DNA of 64,000 nucleotides from Blastocladiella emersonii ATCC 22665 (lineage: Eukaryota; Blastocladiomycota; Blastocladiomycetes; Blastocladiales; Blastocladiaceae), in the NCBI GenBank assembly GCA_025594325.1, contig JANHCV010000005.1:1763501-1827500 (forward strand), in the 5' to 3' direction. The position numbers and the translations under genes were made by a program. Positions 10,392 to 22,391 of this stretch are shown here, piece after piece (the first letter of the stretch is position 1; every line of letters begins with the position of its first letter). The notes below the pieces were generated by a model that saw only the letters and a program-made list of their open reading frames with translations, did no database searches and had not been told where the DNA came from.

Positions 10392-11085
10392 GGTGTCGAT
10401 GTCTTGACTACGTGGCGGATTGAAGAGTCAGGAGCGCCCTTAAAGTAACTGAGCGAGGAGATGCATACATGTTGAGGTCTTGCTTATCGGTGAGGAGACA
10501 GAGCGCGGCTTGCGGGGCGGCCCACGGCTTTTGTAGGCTCCAGAGTGCATACCAAAAGGCCTGCAGAGCGAGACCTCATGCATACACCCAACTCACCTGA
10601 GCTCATGGTCGACGCCACGACGCGTAATTTTATCACGTGAGGTGCGAGACACTCCGTGAGACGCGTTTCAAGTCTTTGGATGAACGCCGCCGCACTCCTT
10701 CTCTCCCTGCATTCATCACTCATGACTTGATGCAAACTGACTTTGACATGTCAAGATCCCCTCGTGCACCTCCCCGAGTTGGTCCGCCGGCGTTCCTCAA
10801 CCCGCGTTGACGACGCGCGATCCCCGACCTCCGACCTCGGCGCGTCCGCGAGCTGAATGTAAAGTCTCGCGGGACACGTTGCCGCGCCCGAAAACATGGG
10901 AACGCGCTGCGGATGCTGGGGGATAGGCCTTGTCCACGTCCTGTTCATCTTGCCTATCCAGATCGGCGCGGTTCGCGAAAGGTCTCATCGGGCGCGCCGA
11001 CCGTAGAAGAGGCCTCCGCACTCGCCCCCCCCCCCCGTACCCGCACGCGCTTCGGACACGAGTCGCCATAGACGTTCACCTCACA
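10392..11085. other. Intergenic stretch with regulatory-looking motifs
   Basis: No gene seen. Around 10,615-10,675 it holds GACGCGTAATTTTATCACG, GTGCGAGACACTC and GTGAGACGCGTTTC, the recurrent motif combination. A cytosine run lies at about 11,028-11,036. Confidence 0.4.
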
Positions 11086-12430
11086 CACCATCACCATATC
11101 CGCTACGCGCTTCACGCTCGGGCCCGCCCCCTTCACGACGCGCACGTTTGTGGGCCGCCCCGCCGTCGGCAAGGTCGGCACGCCCGTCCGCGTCGTCGCC
11201 AACCACTACGCGCTCTCGCTGCTCAACAACATCACCGTGCACCACTACGACGTGGTCATCTCGCCCGAGCCGACCAAGTCGCTCGCGCGCAAGGTGTGGG
11301 CCGAGTGGGAGCGCGCTCACGGCGCCAAGCTCGGCGTCATGGCCGCCTACGACGGCGTCAAGAACCTGTTCGCGCCCAAGCCGCTCCCGCAGGACCACAT
11401 GCAGTTCGACGTTGTGCTGCCCGCCACGACCGAAGGCAAGCGCGCCAAGGAGTTCAAGATGACCGTCAAGCTCGCCTCGACCATCAACCGTACGCTCTCT
11501 CTCTCCCTGCGCTCGTCCTCGCCGATCCGCTACTGACTCGTTTTGCGCGTGTAGTGAGCGAGCTGACCTCGTTCCTCGCCAAGCACACCTCGCTGCCCAA
11601 CAACGTCCTGACCTCGATCATGGCGCTCGACGTCGTGTTCCGCAGTCGCCTCTAAAGCGCATGCTGGTACGCTATCTTCGCTTGCCTCCGTGTCAGAAAC
11701 CGACTCTGACACCGCCCATTCTCTAGCCCGCTGGCCGGTCGTTCTTCGACCCGACGTCGCGCCCTGTCGACCTCGGCGGCGGCCTCAACCTGCTGTCGGG
11801 CCTGTTCATGTCGGTGCGCCCGGGCGTCGGCACCATGACGCTCAACACCGACACGGCGTATACGGCCTTCTACAAGCCGCTGCCCATGGTCGAGTTTGCG
11901 CGCGAGGTGCTCGGCCGCGCCATGCCGCCCGCCACCCAGGAGCTCATGCCGCGCGACCTGATCCGCCTCGAGAAGATGGTCCGCCTGCTCGTCGTCACGG
12001 CCAAGCACCGCGGCGCGCTCAACCCGCGGTCCCGCGTGCTCAAGCTCACGCGCACATCGGCCGCCAAGACCAAGTTCACGCTATCGCCGCCCGCGCCGCC
12101 CGCCGAGGGTGCCGCGGCGGCGGCGCCCGCTGGTGCTACGGGCTCGCCGGCCAAGGGCGGCAAGAAGGGCGCCGCCGGCAAGGCCGCAGCTGGTCTTCTC
12201 TCCAGTCACTTGACGAGGCCATGGGCGCCGCGGACCTCGCGGGCCCGCAGCGCGGGTGGCTCACAACGTGCAAGCGCACCTCGTCTCTGCGCACAGAGAC
12301 CGCTGCACCAGACATCCGCGAAGCAGTACAGGATCGGCCGCACCGTCGGCAACTTCCTGCTCAAGCACGGCGACCGCCTCGAGTCTTTCGTCACGGCCAC
12401 CACGACCAGCTATCGCCTTCTCGACGCTAA
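11085..12430 (+). pseudogene. Argonaute 5' half (N, linker-1, partial PAZ); MID and PIWI missing
   Basis: Argonautes bind small RNAs and use them to silence matching RNA. Three exon-like blocks are seen: about 11,085-11,490 (N domain; HYDVVISPEPTKSLARKVWA), 11,555-11,668 (MALDVVFR) and about 11,728-12,430 (AGRSFFDPTSRPVDLGGGLN and LFMSVRPGVGTMTLNTDTAY, the linker-1/PAZ entry). Introns are GTACGC..TGTAG and GTACGC..TCTAG. Exon 2 has an in-frame TAA near 11,653 that one inserted base would remove, so a 1-bp deletion is likely. An Ala/Gly/Lys-rich insert follows, then QYRIGRTVGNFLLKHGDR. All similarity stops near 12,430; MID and the catalytic PIWI domain are absent. No good ATG was found at the 5' end. 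Confidence 0.75.
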
Positions 12431-14465
12431 TCCATTTTTTTTTGAGAAAACCATGTATACACATGGGCCTTTTGTAGAGCAGACCGGAGAGTCAAAGCTA
12501 TGAAACAGAGGAACCGGAGCCGAACCATGCCATCGCGGGTCAGGAGTACTACGATACAGGTCCGATTCGCCTACGTCGCGGCCGCAGCAATCGCGCACCC
12601 GCCCGGCGGCCATGCCGAGCACCTACTTTCAGGGCAGGTCCTCGTTTGCTCTTGATTTTGGTGTTCAGCTCGGCCATGATGTGCAAAATCAGACCGAAAT
12701 GCTCTAGGCAAGGACTCCTTCGAGAGGAGAGATGTTCAGTACAGCGAGAACAAGCGTAATTTCGGTTGGAGGGCTGTCCGGTGTTATCAAGGCGAGGGGG
12801 CTGGGCAGGCCGCGGGACGTTCGCCAGCTCGGACGGCCACGTTCGGCGTAGCGTCAGCAACGAGCACGCGGTGCCATGAGAGAATGGCGGTCGAGAGGAT
12901 TCACGCTATTTGAAGCCGACGTAGCGGAAGCGGTCCCGCCACACGAAGCAATTAAAAACTTGTCGCAAACGTCCGAGGAGCGGGTGTTGATGCGGTCGGC
13001 AGTCAAGCTAAGGCAGTTTAGAGCGTTTGCGATGAGAAGAAGGCCGAGTCGCTGGGACAGCGGGGAGCCTCGCTGGGGGCGGCGAAGGGGTCCGAGTCGG
13101 CGCCGGAAGGACGCGGGGATGAGGCACCTAGTCTTCATTGGATCCATGGCTATCATAGCATTGCATCAAGTCGTACTCCGCGAAACGGTATGGTGTAAGC
13201 GTCGACGAGAGCGAGCGACCGGACAAGCGACCGCCGATGCCGAAGCCGCCTTCGGGGCGATCACGCGGCCGTGTTCCACGCGTCGCGACGCGCGCGCGCG
13301 CACCTGCTCCTCAACCGCGAAGGTTGTGAGGCCGGGAGCGCGAGTAATGGCGTCGAGGCAGCGGAAGTGAATCATGGAGCAATCGACGAGGTCGGGTGTG
13401 GAGTACAGGATGCCGAGCACCGGAAGCAGTCGGGGCACACTCAACGATGAGGTGGCGGTCGATCCCAATGGCGGACGCGGTCCGTGCTCGGAATGCAGTC
13501 GGGCACACACGCACAATAAAGGGCGCCGTCGGTTGTTGGATGAGGGGCTCAACCGCGGGCGTGGACGCCCAGCGCGAACTTGGTCCCGTGCTGGTGTCTC
13601 GGAACGCGACCACGCGGCGACGGTCACCATGAGAGTGCGCTTACGGGCAGCCAAGTTTGATGCGCTCGATGAGCTGTTGTGGTCGAGCAGGCGAGAAGGG
13701 GCCTGAGAAGGTGCGGCCGGTCGACGTACGCGGGCCGACCAACGCGGCGAGCGAGACCGCACGCGCGCACTGCCAGCCCAAACCACACTTCCACTGGCCG
13801 CCCCGCGCTGCCGGCGGTGGCGAGCTGGGCCAGCTCACGGTCAGCTTGCACCGAGTCGCGCCATCCATCAAAAGACTGCATTCCGTGATCCATGGTCGGC
13901 CGGCAGCCGCGGCGACTGCGCGCTGCTGTGACTCGACGCCGGTCACGGCGGCCGCCCGGCCCGCGCTTGCGGCGTCGAGTCTCATCGAGTGCATGCAAGT
14001 GGCATCGATACATGATCAAGCGCTGGGTGCGATGCGGGAGGGCGAGGAGGTGGGGGACACGGCCGCCGACCTGGCCTTGGCCCTTCGCCGCGACCTCACG
14101 TGCGCTGAATACCACGCTACCGCGCTCGAGCATCCAGCCATACTCGCTTCTGCCCGACACCATCTACGACGCCTCCCACCCGTCTCGCACTTGATGCAGC
14201 TACTGGCCCATTCGCTCTGAATCGTGGCCGCCCGCGGCACGGCGCCCCGCGGTCCGCGCTGAGCAGTACGACGTTGCTCTCTCCTCTTGCACACTCGTCG
14301 ACGAACTCAAGTATTCATCGCCTCGCTGCCCCCGTCGCCACCCACCGCTACGCACCTCGCCGTAGCCGTACACCCGGTATCCTGCCGCCGCTCGCCGCAG
14401 ACCCCGTCCTCGACAGTACCACGTCGCCATCGAGTCGACCGACCTGTCCAAGACCCACCGCAACC
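12431..14465. other. Gene-poor stretch with weak minus-strand fragments
   Basis: No confident gene. Minus-strand pieces LSQRLGLLLIANALNCLSL (near 13,030) and VLGILYSTPDLVDCSMIHFR (near 13,400) vaguely recall the F-box/ankyrin-like family at 25.7-28.2 kb (compare its LLCLAMALNCKALPMRLLD). A plus-strand frame at 13,657-14,220 is also open, but its text is ambiguous. The last ~250 bp presumably hold the promoter of the gene at 14,466. Confidence 0.3.
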
Positions 14466-16367
14466 ATGGATCTCTTCATGATCCTGTGTGCGCTCGCCCT
14501 CGCGGCCATCATCGGCCTCAGCGCCGTCGTGCTCGCCGGGTCCAACTTTGCCGTGCCCGCCACCGCCACCGCCTGCTCGTCCTCGGACCTCATCATCGCG
14601 TCGACCGCCACGCGCAACCTCGCCACCCGCAAATTCGCCACCGTCAACCTGTACTCTGTCTCGGCCACGACCACGGTCGCCATCGCCTCGCTGCTCGCCA
14701 AGCCCTCGCGCATCCACGGCTACTACTCGCTGCTCATCACCACGGCCGTCTCGCACTACCACGCGGACCACCTGGCCGCCGTCTTCACCAACTTCGCGTC
14801 GCGTCTCTTCGCCATGCACCTGCTCCCGTCCATCGACTCGATCTTCGCCACACTCGCCCGGCGCCCGGTCGCCAAGCTCGTGTTCCGCTTCGACTTCTTC
14901 ATCTCCACGCACCCTGGCTGGCTCCAGGCCCACGGCATCGCCACCCTCTCGCTCGCCGAGTACCGCAACTCGCGCTCGGCGTACTTTCACGGCGGTCTCC
15001 TGCACCTGCGCGTCTCGGCCACCGCCATCGTAATCTTCTGCTCGCACGCGACCGTCTGCCTCTACTCGATCACGTTCACCGGCACCAACATCGTCTTCGG
15101 CATCTCCGACGACGGCAGCCTGTACCTTATCAACCTGATCGGCTGCAAGCCGGCATCCTCCAACCTCATCGCCGCCTGCCCTACAACACTTCTCGGCAAC
15201 ACCTTCTCGGTACTATATCGTTTGATACTAGACATGTGCGGGCAATCGCTCACCCCTGCTCTCCGTGTAGTCTCCCGCGCCTCGTGCGCTCACGATCCTG
15301 TCGCGGTCCATCTCTGCCGGCTCGCTCGGCATGGCCGCCGACCTGTCCCGCGACCTCGTTCCCGTGCGCAAGTCGCGCTCGGCCAGCATGGTCGCCATGT
15401 ACCCGATCAACGACGAGCTCAAGATCTCGGTCGAGTCGGGCGAGGCCGTCCACTCGGCCCTCAGCGACACGTGCAACAGCGTGTCCTCCGTCGCCGCCAA
15501 CACGAGCGCCCGCGCATTCCACCTCGGTCCCCACGAGGATACGATCGAGCGCGATATTCCGTCCGACATGGCCGTCAAGTCGGCGTTTGGCGAGGTCGAC
15601 TTCCCGGCCCCACTCGCCGCCGCGATCGACGAGCCGGCCAAGCAGCAGCAGCAGGTCGCGGCGCAGACCACCGCCGCCGACGTCAAGAAGCCGGCCCAGC
15701 CCGCGCTCGTCAAGGTGGACTCGGGCGTCAAGGTCGACGCCGCCACCATGCCGCCCGCCGCGGCAACTACGACTGCCACCAAGCCCGGCGTCCTCGCCGC
15801 CATCATCAAGCCCGCGCCGACCGTATCGGTTACGGGCCACGACAAGTCGACCATCGCGGTCGAGTTCTGCGGCATCTCGGTACGCTCCCCTCTTACGCGT
15901 CCACAAAATTCGACTCTGACGCTCGTACCGCCGAAACCCGTAGCATGTTCCGCACAAGCGCTCCTCGGCGCCCGTGCGCCTCGCCAAGGGCATCCTCAAC
16001 CGTCTCGGCCTGCGCACCAGCAGCGCCAAGGCCGCCGCCGAACCTGCTCAGCAGTCGGCCGTCGTCGGCTCCAAGTCAAACACTTTGGTGCGTTCTGCGG
16101 TTCTCGCCTCGTCCGTGTCCATCGTTCGGCTGACTCGCGCAACTGTGTAGATCCATACCATCAAATCCGTCAAGTCGGTCCATCACCATCACCAGCAGCC
16201 GCGCGAGCTGGCCTCGTCGCGCGTGTCCGTCAAGTCGGTGCCCTCGCGGGTCGAGCACCACACCGACGCGGCACGGGTACGCGTTCCCTCTTCGGTCGTC
16301 CTGAAAACCTGTCCGACGTGTACTGACATGCGGGCTCCAGTTCTTCCCGACGCGCATCCAGTGCTAG
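14466..16367 (+). CDS. Membrane-anchored protein of unknown function, five exons, 549 aa
   Basis: Exons 14466-15209, 15271-15879, 15944-16087, 16151-16276 and 16341-16367. All four introns (60-64 nt; GTAC/GTGC donors, TAG/CAG acceptors) are phase 0 and every exon length is a multiple of three, which supports the model. The protein opens with MDLFMILCALALAAIIGLSA, a signal anchor or signal peptide. Residues 20-248 are hydrophobic/aromatic-rich with further possible spans (LRVSATAIVIFCSHATVCLY) and SDDGSLYLINLI. The second half is polar and low-complexity, with Lys/Ser/Val repeats (SVKSV twice) and a short His run. It ends FFPTRIQC. I recognise no family; a surface or endomembrane protein is the best inference. 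Confidence 0.7.
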
Positions 16368-16484
16368 CTAGCGCCTCGGTCAGAGCATTGTCGTCGCGGG
16401 CGTGAGTGCACCACGTCCGCGGCGCGTGCCGTCGGCCACCTGGCCATCACCGAAAATCAACAACACAAACCGCGCGGGTGCGGT

Positions 16485-17270
16485 TCAACAAAGTCTCAAA
16501 GGGCGTGGGAGAGAGTGTAAATAGTAATCATAGAGCGAGGCGAGAGTGTATAGAGAATGGTCATGAGCTGGATTAGGGCTGCGCCATGGGAAGCTGGGCC
16601 ACGATGGCCGCGACGACCGACGTGAGCACCGTGGTCGGCATCTATTCAAGCGAGTGCCTACGCAATAAGTGACATACGACGCCCAAGGTGTTGAGAGTTC
16701 CCGAAGCGTCGGTATCAAGCGAGAATCCAGTGCGGTCATGCCGATTCCTAAAAGGTTGGCGGACAAACTGGGCCTCGTATGATGAGGCGGACGAAGCGGT
16801 ACGCGATGCAAGCAGCGGCAAGTAACCGTGGAAGCCGAGCTCGTGGGACTCATGATCGAGCTAGTTGCCAGCACGTCAGCGAAGCGCAATATCAATGGTC
16901 TCAAGCAAGCCGAGCCGAACTGGCGGCTGAGTCCGTCAGCGAAGCTGTCACGGGTCAGTGGAAAGCATACTTGAGCGCGAGAATAGGCAAACTGGCTGTT
17001 TCGTGGGAGCGTATGCAGCGAAGAGTACTGACAGTGCGAGCACCAAACAGCGATTCCCGCGGGAAGGTCAAAATGCTTGGGAAAGGCCGCAAGCGTGAAA
17101 TCGATGGGGTGGCTCAGTCCGGCCCGTCGCCGTCGCTCCGAGCCTGACGTGAAGAAGAGTCGATAGCATGTGTGAAGGCGTGGGTAGTTAAGTGACCGGA
17201 CACAGCGGCACCGGACCCGTTCCTGCAAGAGTGGAGCGTCGAGCCCGTCAAGCTGGACCCGGTCAAACAC
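16485..17270 (-). other. Open minus-strand frame, possibly exon remnants
   Basis: A 261-codon open frame with mixed composition (FDRVQLDGLDAPLLQERVR at its start). In another frame a convincing short terminal exon is visible at about 16,641 down to 16,573: a TAG acceptor followed by MPTTVLTSVVAAIVAQLPMA and a stop. I could not link either to a full gene. Confidence 0.25.
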
Positions 17271-17748
17271 GCAGCGCGCAGGAGATGCGAAGAGCGAGCA
17301 GCGGTGGTTCCAAACAGTCTTTTCCGGGATCGGGATGATCGTTTCCCGTCGGCGAGTGCGCTAGGTGGTCGTCGTTGAAAGTGGCTCAAGCGGCAGGCAC
17401 AGCATCGACTTGCATGAGGGTCGCAGCTGCTGTTAGAGCGGACTGATGCACGGATCCGCTGATCAAAAGGACTCGATCGCCTCTCGAGCTACGGAACCAA
17501 GGCACGTCGAAGCGGGGCAGAGAGTGGCGAGCGGTTCAGCCAGCGCAAGGACCAGGTCAACGACGCCGGACGGAAAACTCGCAAGCGTGAGCGGTGGAGG
17601 ATCAGCCTCGCTTTGCATCATGTCTATCATGGCAGTTCGCTGGGGATGGTGGGAGGATGAGGAGGATCGCCTCGGTGCCCAGTTGGCGGGCCGGACGTGG
17701 TCGGCTCGTGGGGAGCGCCGCACGCGCACACCCGAACAAGTCACCGCG

Positions 17749-18406
17749 ATGCGACGCTCCCGCCGCTTCCGCTCCTTGTCGACTGCTCGCAAGCAATGGG
17801 AACCAATGGAGGCAGGACTTCACTTGCTGCATATCGTCGAGCGAACGCTTTGCCATGTCGTGGCGGCGCACGACGACCCGAACGACTTGCGCGGGCTCGC
17901 CGAGTACGCGCGGGTCATTGGGCGTGCCGACGTCCCGCACGTCACGCGCACCATCCTACGACGCTGTCCGCTGCTCTCCATGGACGAAGCAAGCGCTCGC
18001 GAACACGTTGCTGCACTCGACTTGTGGCGTCAATCGGGTCTTCCCTTGAGTTATTACGACAGCGTACCCAACGCCATCCTGCAGCGAGCGGACAACCCGA
18101 ACCGCCGCGAACTTGTCCTCGACATTGCCCAGCTTCCTCGAATCCGCAGAGTTTGGGCTTCTCGGGTTGGGTCGGACCGACGCCGATCTGGAGTGCTTGG
18201 ATTTGTTCTCTTGCGCCGTGCACGTGTTAGCCCTGGCCGAGAACCCGATCTCGGATGCCTACCTTGCTTTACTCCTCAACTTCATCGGTCGTCAAACGAA
18301 CTTGATCAAACCGTGCATCAGCAATACTCTACTCACTCCCGACGCAATCCGCACGCTCGATGATGCGGCAACTGAGAACGAGCGCTTTGAAATGATTCCG
18401 TCGTGA
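17749..18406 (+). pseudogene. Ankyrin-like repeat protein with a frame break
   Basis: The first frame has HLLHIVERTLCHVVAAH and the repeat-like LDLWRQSGLPLSYYDSVPNA, matching the W-x-x-S-G-L-P-L-x-Y pattern of ankyrin-like repeats that I associate with large families in blastocladiomycete fungi. Near 18,110-18,130 coding sense passes to another frame, which continues as LPSFLESAEFGLLGLGRTD and LALAENPISDAYLALLLNF to a TGA at 18,406. A 1-bp indel or a sequencing error would explain this; I see no standard intron there. Ankyrin repeats bind protein partners; no partner can be inferred. ATG at 17,749 is one possible start, and the frame is open further upstream. Confidence 0.45.
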
Positions 18407-18584
18407 GAGGAGCTGAATATGAACGAGTGAATTGAGCAGGCAACGAAATCAAACGCTCGAATCACGACCAGGATCGTGCTCAAGCTTTCGGCGCCTCTAG
18501 TTTTTCCTGCCCCTCAGTGGCAGATTGTTGACCGTCGCAAACAATGAGGAAGACGAGGGTACATGTATGTAAATGCAAAGGCCA

Positions 18585-19853
18585 TCAAAATCCATTGCGG
18601 CTGAGCGCGATCAGGTAGTACATGACCACCAGCGAGTCCCGGTTGAGCTCGTCCACCTCGCGGTTGGACATGACCGCGGGCTTCTCCCAGTCGTTGTGCT
18701 TCGAGTCGTGGACATCGACGCCCGCCAGGTGCTGCACCGCCAGCGCCGCAAGCGCACGCGCCGTGAAGCCCTGGCCGCCCGACCCCTCGAGCCGCACCAG
18801 CGAGTCATGGACGCGGCCCATGTACCGCACGTAGTCCTTGAAGTCGGCCGCGTGCTGTTGCGTGTAGAAGATGGCAATGTGCGGCTTGATCGGGTCGTGC
18901 CGGAAGAAGCCCGTGATCATTCCGTCGAGCTTCTTGATGGCCGACCGCATGGACGGCGTAAGCGTCTCGCGGGGCACCTCGCGCGGGAGCGTCGCGTCGT
19001 TCTTGGCGTCGAGGCGAAGCGCAACATAGTTGCCGAGTTCGCGATTCTCGGTGCGGATCAGGTGCGCGATGTGCTTGACGGTGATGCCGTTCAGCGACTG
19101 GCGGCACCGGAACTCGCCAACCTCGGGACGCAGGTGGTCGACGAGCAGCCCGGGGATGTGGCGCTCGAGATGGACGTGCGTCTCGTACTGCCACGACGGC
19201 TTCTCGCCGTCGCGCGGGAGGTACACCGCCGACCCGAGCTCCTGATCCGCTCAACGAGGGCCGCAAACGCCGGGGCACGCGAGCGGGTCGCCCTTGCGCG
19301 CCATGGAGTCGAGGGTCGCAGCGACGCCGGTCAGCGGGGCGGCCGGCTGCTGCTGTTGGTGGCTGCTACGGCGACTGCACAGGTTGCGGAACCGCGCAGC
19401 CGCGATGGTACCGGCGGCGGGAACGGTGAGGGCGGCGCGGCGAACGGCACACGAGGCCGACTGCGCCGCGTGGCGAACCGCGGCAGCCGCCGCATGCGCG
19501 CGCGCGCCGGCCTTGGCGGCGGCGGCCTTGGGGCCCGACGACGCCGACGCGCAGTGGATGCGCTCGGTCGAGGCGGACGGGGTGGAAGCCACGATGCCCG
19601 AGTCGGCGAGGTTGCCGACGTGCGCGAACGGAAGTGGCTGGGGCCGAGTCTCGGTCGAGGTGGCCATGGCGGGATGGCCGGCCGAGACGGGGCGAGTAGG
19701 TGCAACTGCATCGGAGGCGGCAGCCGAGTCCTTGGAGAGAACATGGGCCGCCATCGGAGCAGTGCGAGTCGGCGACGAGAAAACGTTCTTGCGCGCGCGG
19801 GTACCGGTCGGGAACGACGACGAGACCATGGAGAGCTTGGCGAGGAGCGACAT
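18585..19853 (-). CDS. Unrecognised protein with an in-frame TGA (422 codons if read through)
   Basis: Starts MSLLAKLSMVSSSFPTGTRA at 19,853. The N-terminal 200 codons are Ala/Ser/Pro-rich and low-complexity. A TGA lies at 19,251-19,253, and the same frame then continues for 221 good-quality codons (LPRDGEKPSWQYETHVHLER ... MITGFFRHDPIKPHIAIFYT) to the stop at 18,585. The downstream part is clearly coding, with well-mixed residues (LVDHLRPEVGEFRCRQSLNG). Either a nonsense mutation separates the halves, or a short intron that I cannot place removes the TGA, or the downstream half has its own start. No family recognised. Confidence 0.45.
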
Positions 19854-20548
19854 GGTGGCGGTGGTACGAGGTGCGCGGGTGCAAACGTGTGTGGTACGTC
19901 GTGCGGGAAGCTTGTACGAGACTGTACAAGGGGGTACTCGGGGAAGCTTGCGTGTTGAAAGCGAACTTGGGAGTACCGGGTAACCAAGGCGGGGCAAGGT
20001 CGAGAGAACGAGAGGAGGGCACCGGGGCGGGCTCGAGCATTTGTAGGGTTCCCTCTCGGTCGAGGCTGGCCGCAGCGGACATGCATACACACTCTCGACT
20101 GGCTTGCCCTACATCCCACTCGTTGTCTCGAGCCTGCTAATGATGCAGCAAGGGCTTCTCTCCTTCGCCGTTCGGCTCAAGAGACCTCTGGTCATGTCGA
20201 GGTATTCCTCTCAAAAGGTTCATATTCTTCACGCAAGCAGCTGGCGCTCAGAGTAGTGGAGCCGCACAGCGCTTCTGCCCGGATCGCTCCACTCCTCTGT
20301 ACTCCGTTAGCTTCGGTGAGGTGTGAGCCAGTGTGAGCGAGCAGCATGGTCTACTCAGTGCGAGACACTTTGATATGGGCGAGGTGAAGACGCGTAGTGG
20401 CTTGCGCCCCAGTCACGCGGCGGGTGCGAGACACTTTTCACTCCATCCCTCTTTGCGCTCGATCGAGTGCTTTGAGCAGCGTGGCGACTGCTCCGGCGTT
20501 CGTGGTCAATACCAATGTATTCGTAATCCATCCACCATCGCCAAAGCA
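19854..20548. other. Spacer upstream of the 18.6-19.9 kb gene
   Basis: No gene seen. It contains two GTGCGAGACACTTT sites (near 20,359 and 20,427) and GACGCGTAG (near 20,390), part of the recurrent motif set. Confidence 0.35.
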
Positions 20549-22391
20549 TCAGATCTGGAACTGGACGCGGTTGCCGCCCTCGGCCAGCTCGATCGCGTGC
20601 TTGGACACAGCGAGCTGCACCATCATCCACCCGCTCGCCGCTGCTGCACGAGACGGTCTCGTGTAAGCAAACGCCTTGAGCGAGTTGCTGCCCGCCACCG
20701 CGCCGACGAGGTACATGAGCCCGGACGGCGGCGACCGCACCTTGACCGCGGCCGCCAGGGTCCCCAAGCGCGGCGCTCACCACGCTGCGCCCGTCGGGCG
20801 TGTACGCGACCGCCGACTCGGGCGCGTTGCGCGGGTACGCGTCGCGGTGCGCATGTCTCACGCGACCACGCGGCCGTCGGTCCCGCCCGTCGCGAGTCGC
20901 TGCGCCGCCGCGTGGAACGCCACCACGGGGTACCGCCGCACCATCTCAAACAGCGTCGCCGTCGCCGTCGCCGGCTGCAGCGGCACGTCGCGCTGCACCG
21001 CGTGCGCCGGATCGAGCACCGCCACCACAGCCTCGGCGAGCCGCGGCGCGCTGCCTGACGTCGCCCGCGCCGCCGCCAGCTTGTGAACCAGGCACGACAC
21101 GAGCCGCAGCATCGTCGCCTTGTCGACGGCCACGACGCCCGCTGCTGCACCGGTACCCGCCGCACCCGCCGCGCTCGAGGGCAGGAGGAGCCCGGACGCC
21201 GCGTGGCTCGCGGTCCCGCTGCCTGCTGTCACCGCCGACAGACCGGCGAGACTGCCCGCGTTGCCAAAGGCGACCGCCGACAGGGCCGCGAGGATCGACT
21301 GGTTGGTCAGCGGCTGCCCGTGCTCGAGGTCCGTCGTGACCGTCTGCACGACCATGCGCAGGTTGTGCGTCGCGACGGCGAGGAGCGCCTGCCGTGACAT
21401 AGCGTCCACCGCAGTGCCCGGGTGCGCGCTGGACGAGGGGACCGGCGGGACCGGCGGTAGCTTGTGGTAGTCCTGCTGCTGTTGCGGCTGCTGCGAGTAC
21501 CCCCGCGTACGATACGGACGAGTTGGTATGGTGATGCCCGTGTCCGTGGTGGTGGTCCTGGACCGCGGCGGCCAGCAGGGGCAGCTGCACCCCGAGCGCG
21601 ACGAGTGTGCGGACCACGGCGGCACCGTGGACGTGCGGCTACCAGTGGGCGAACCCGCGGCCGAGGAGCTCGAGTGCGCTGATCCGGTACACGAAGATTA
21701 CACCGCCGCTGGCACCGGCTGACTCGCCCTGCGCGCCCACGGACGCGCCGCCCTGGTCGGCCATGAGCAGCGTCAGCGAGAGCGCCACTTCCTTGGTGAT
21801 ACCGATCGGCAGCAGGCCCGGCCGCTCGCACTCCATGACCCCGAGGACGATGGTCGCGCGAGCCATGGTCTAGGTTACGCCGCTGGCCGAGATCGCCGGA
21901 GCCAAGATCTGCGGCATTGACATGACCACGGTCCCGCCGGGCGACGATGCTGCGGATCCACCGCCCGTCGCTGCAGCCGCGGCAGCACCCGAAGTCAGCA
22001 GGTGCGACGCCCCGTACAGGACCACCTGATGGATCCGATCGGCGGACATGGCCGCGACAGCCCACTGGAACACGAGGCGGGCGCCGAGCTGGAGCGCCAG
22101 GAGCGAGCCGTTCCAGTAACGCGCGAGCGACGCGAGTAACGCGAGCGACGCGAGCGACGCGAAGCAGAACCCGTCACCAGCGCGCCTGGAAAGCCCCGCG
22201 AGGTACCGCGGAAGCACGACCTGTACGTTGGCGTTGGTGCGGGCCAGGTCGGCGTGCTTGACGAGCGCGCGGGCCACGAAGAACAGGGCGAGTAGCCGCG
22301 TCGCCGTGGCGGTCGGCGAGGTGATGAGTCCCTCGCGGTGCTGCAGCGCCATAAGCGACAAGTTCCCGCGGGTTCCGTGGATCTGAAACAT
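20549..22391 (-). pseudogene. WDR7/rabconnectin-3-beta-like C-terminal half, broken (arm A)
   Basis: WDR7 partners DMXL proteins to regulate the vacuolar proton pump. The minus strand reads ALQHREGLITSPTATATRLL, SALELLGRGFAHW-stop-PHVHGAAVVRTLV, MVRRYPVVAFHAAAQRLATG, GRVVA-stop-DMRTATR, AVAYTPDGRSVVSAAL and NRVQFQI, in the order expected for the helical region followed by the last WD repeats. In-frame stops are at 21,870-21,872 (TAG), 21,639-21,641 (TAG, between W and P) and 20,858-20,860 (TGA where Trp is expected). There is also a frame change near 21,520 and an extra G near 20,770. No N-terminal WD repeats are present. The first two stops recur in arm B. Confidence 0.7.

Noticed and set aside
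19251-19253. Selenocysteine TGA
   Set aside because: The local context has no selenoprotein-like motif and the N-terminal half is low-complexity; a nonsense change or hidden intron is simpler.
21636-21875. UAG reassigned to an amino acid, given two TAGs inside WDR7-like coding text
   Set aside because: The kinase, HSF and membrane-protein genes in this window end cleanly in TAG, so it is used as a stop. The WDR7-like copies also have a TGA and frame changes, as a pseudogene would.
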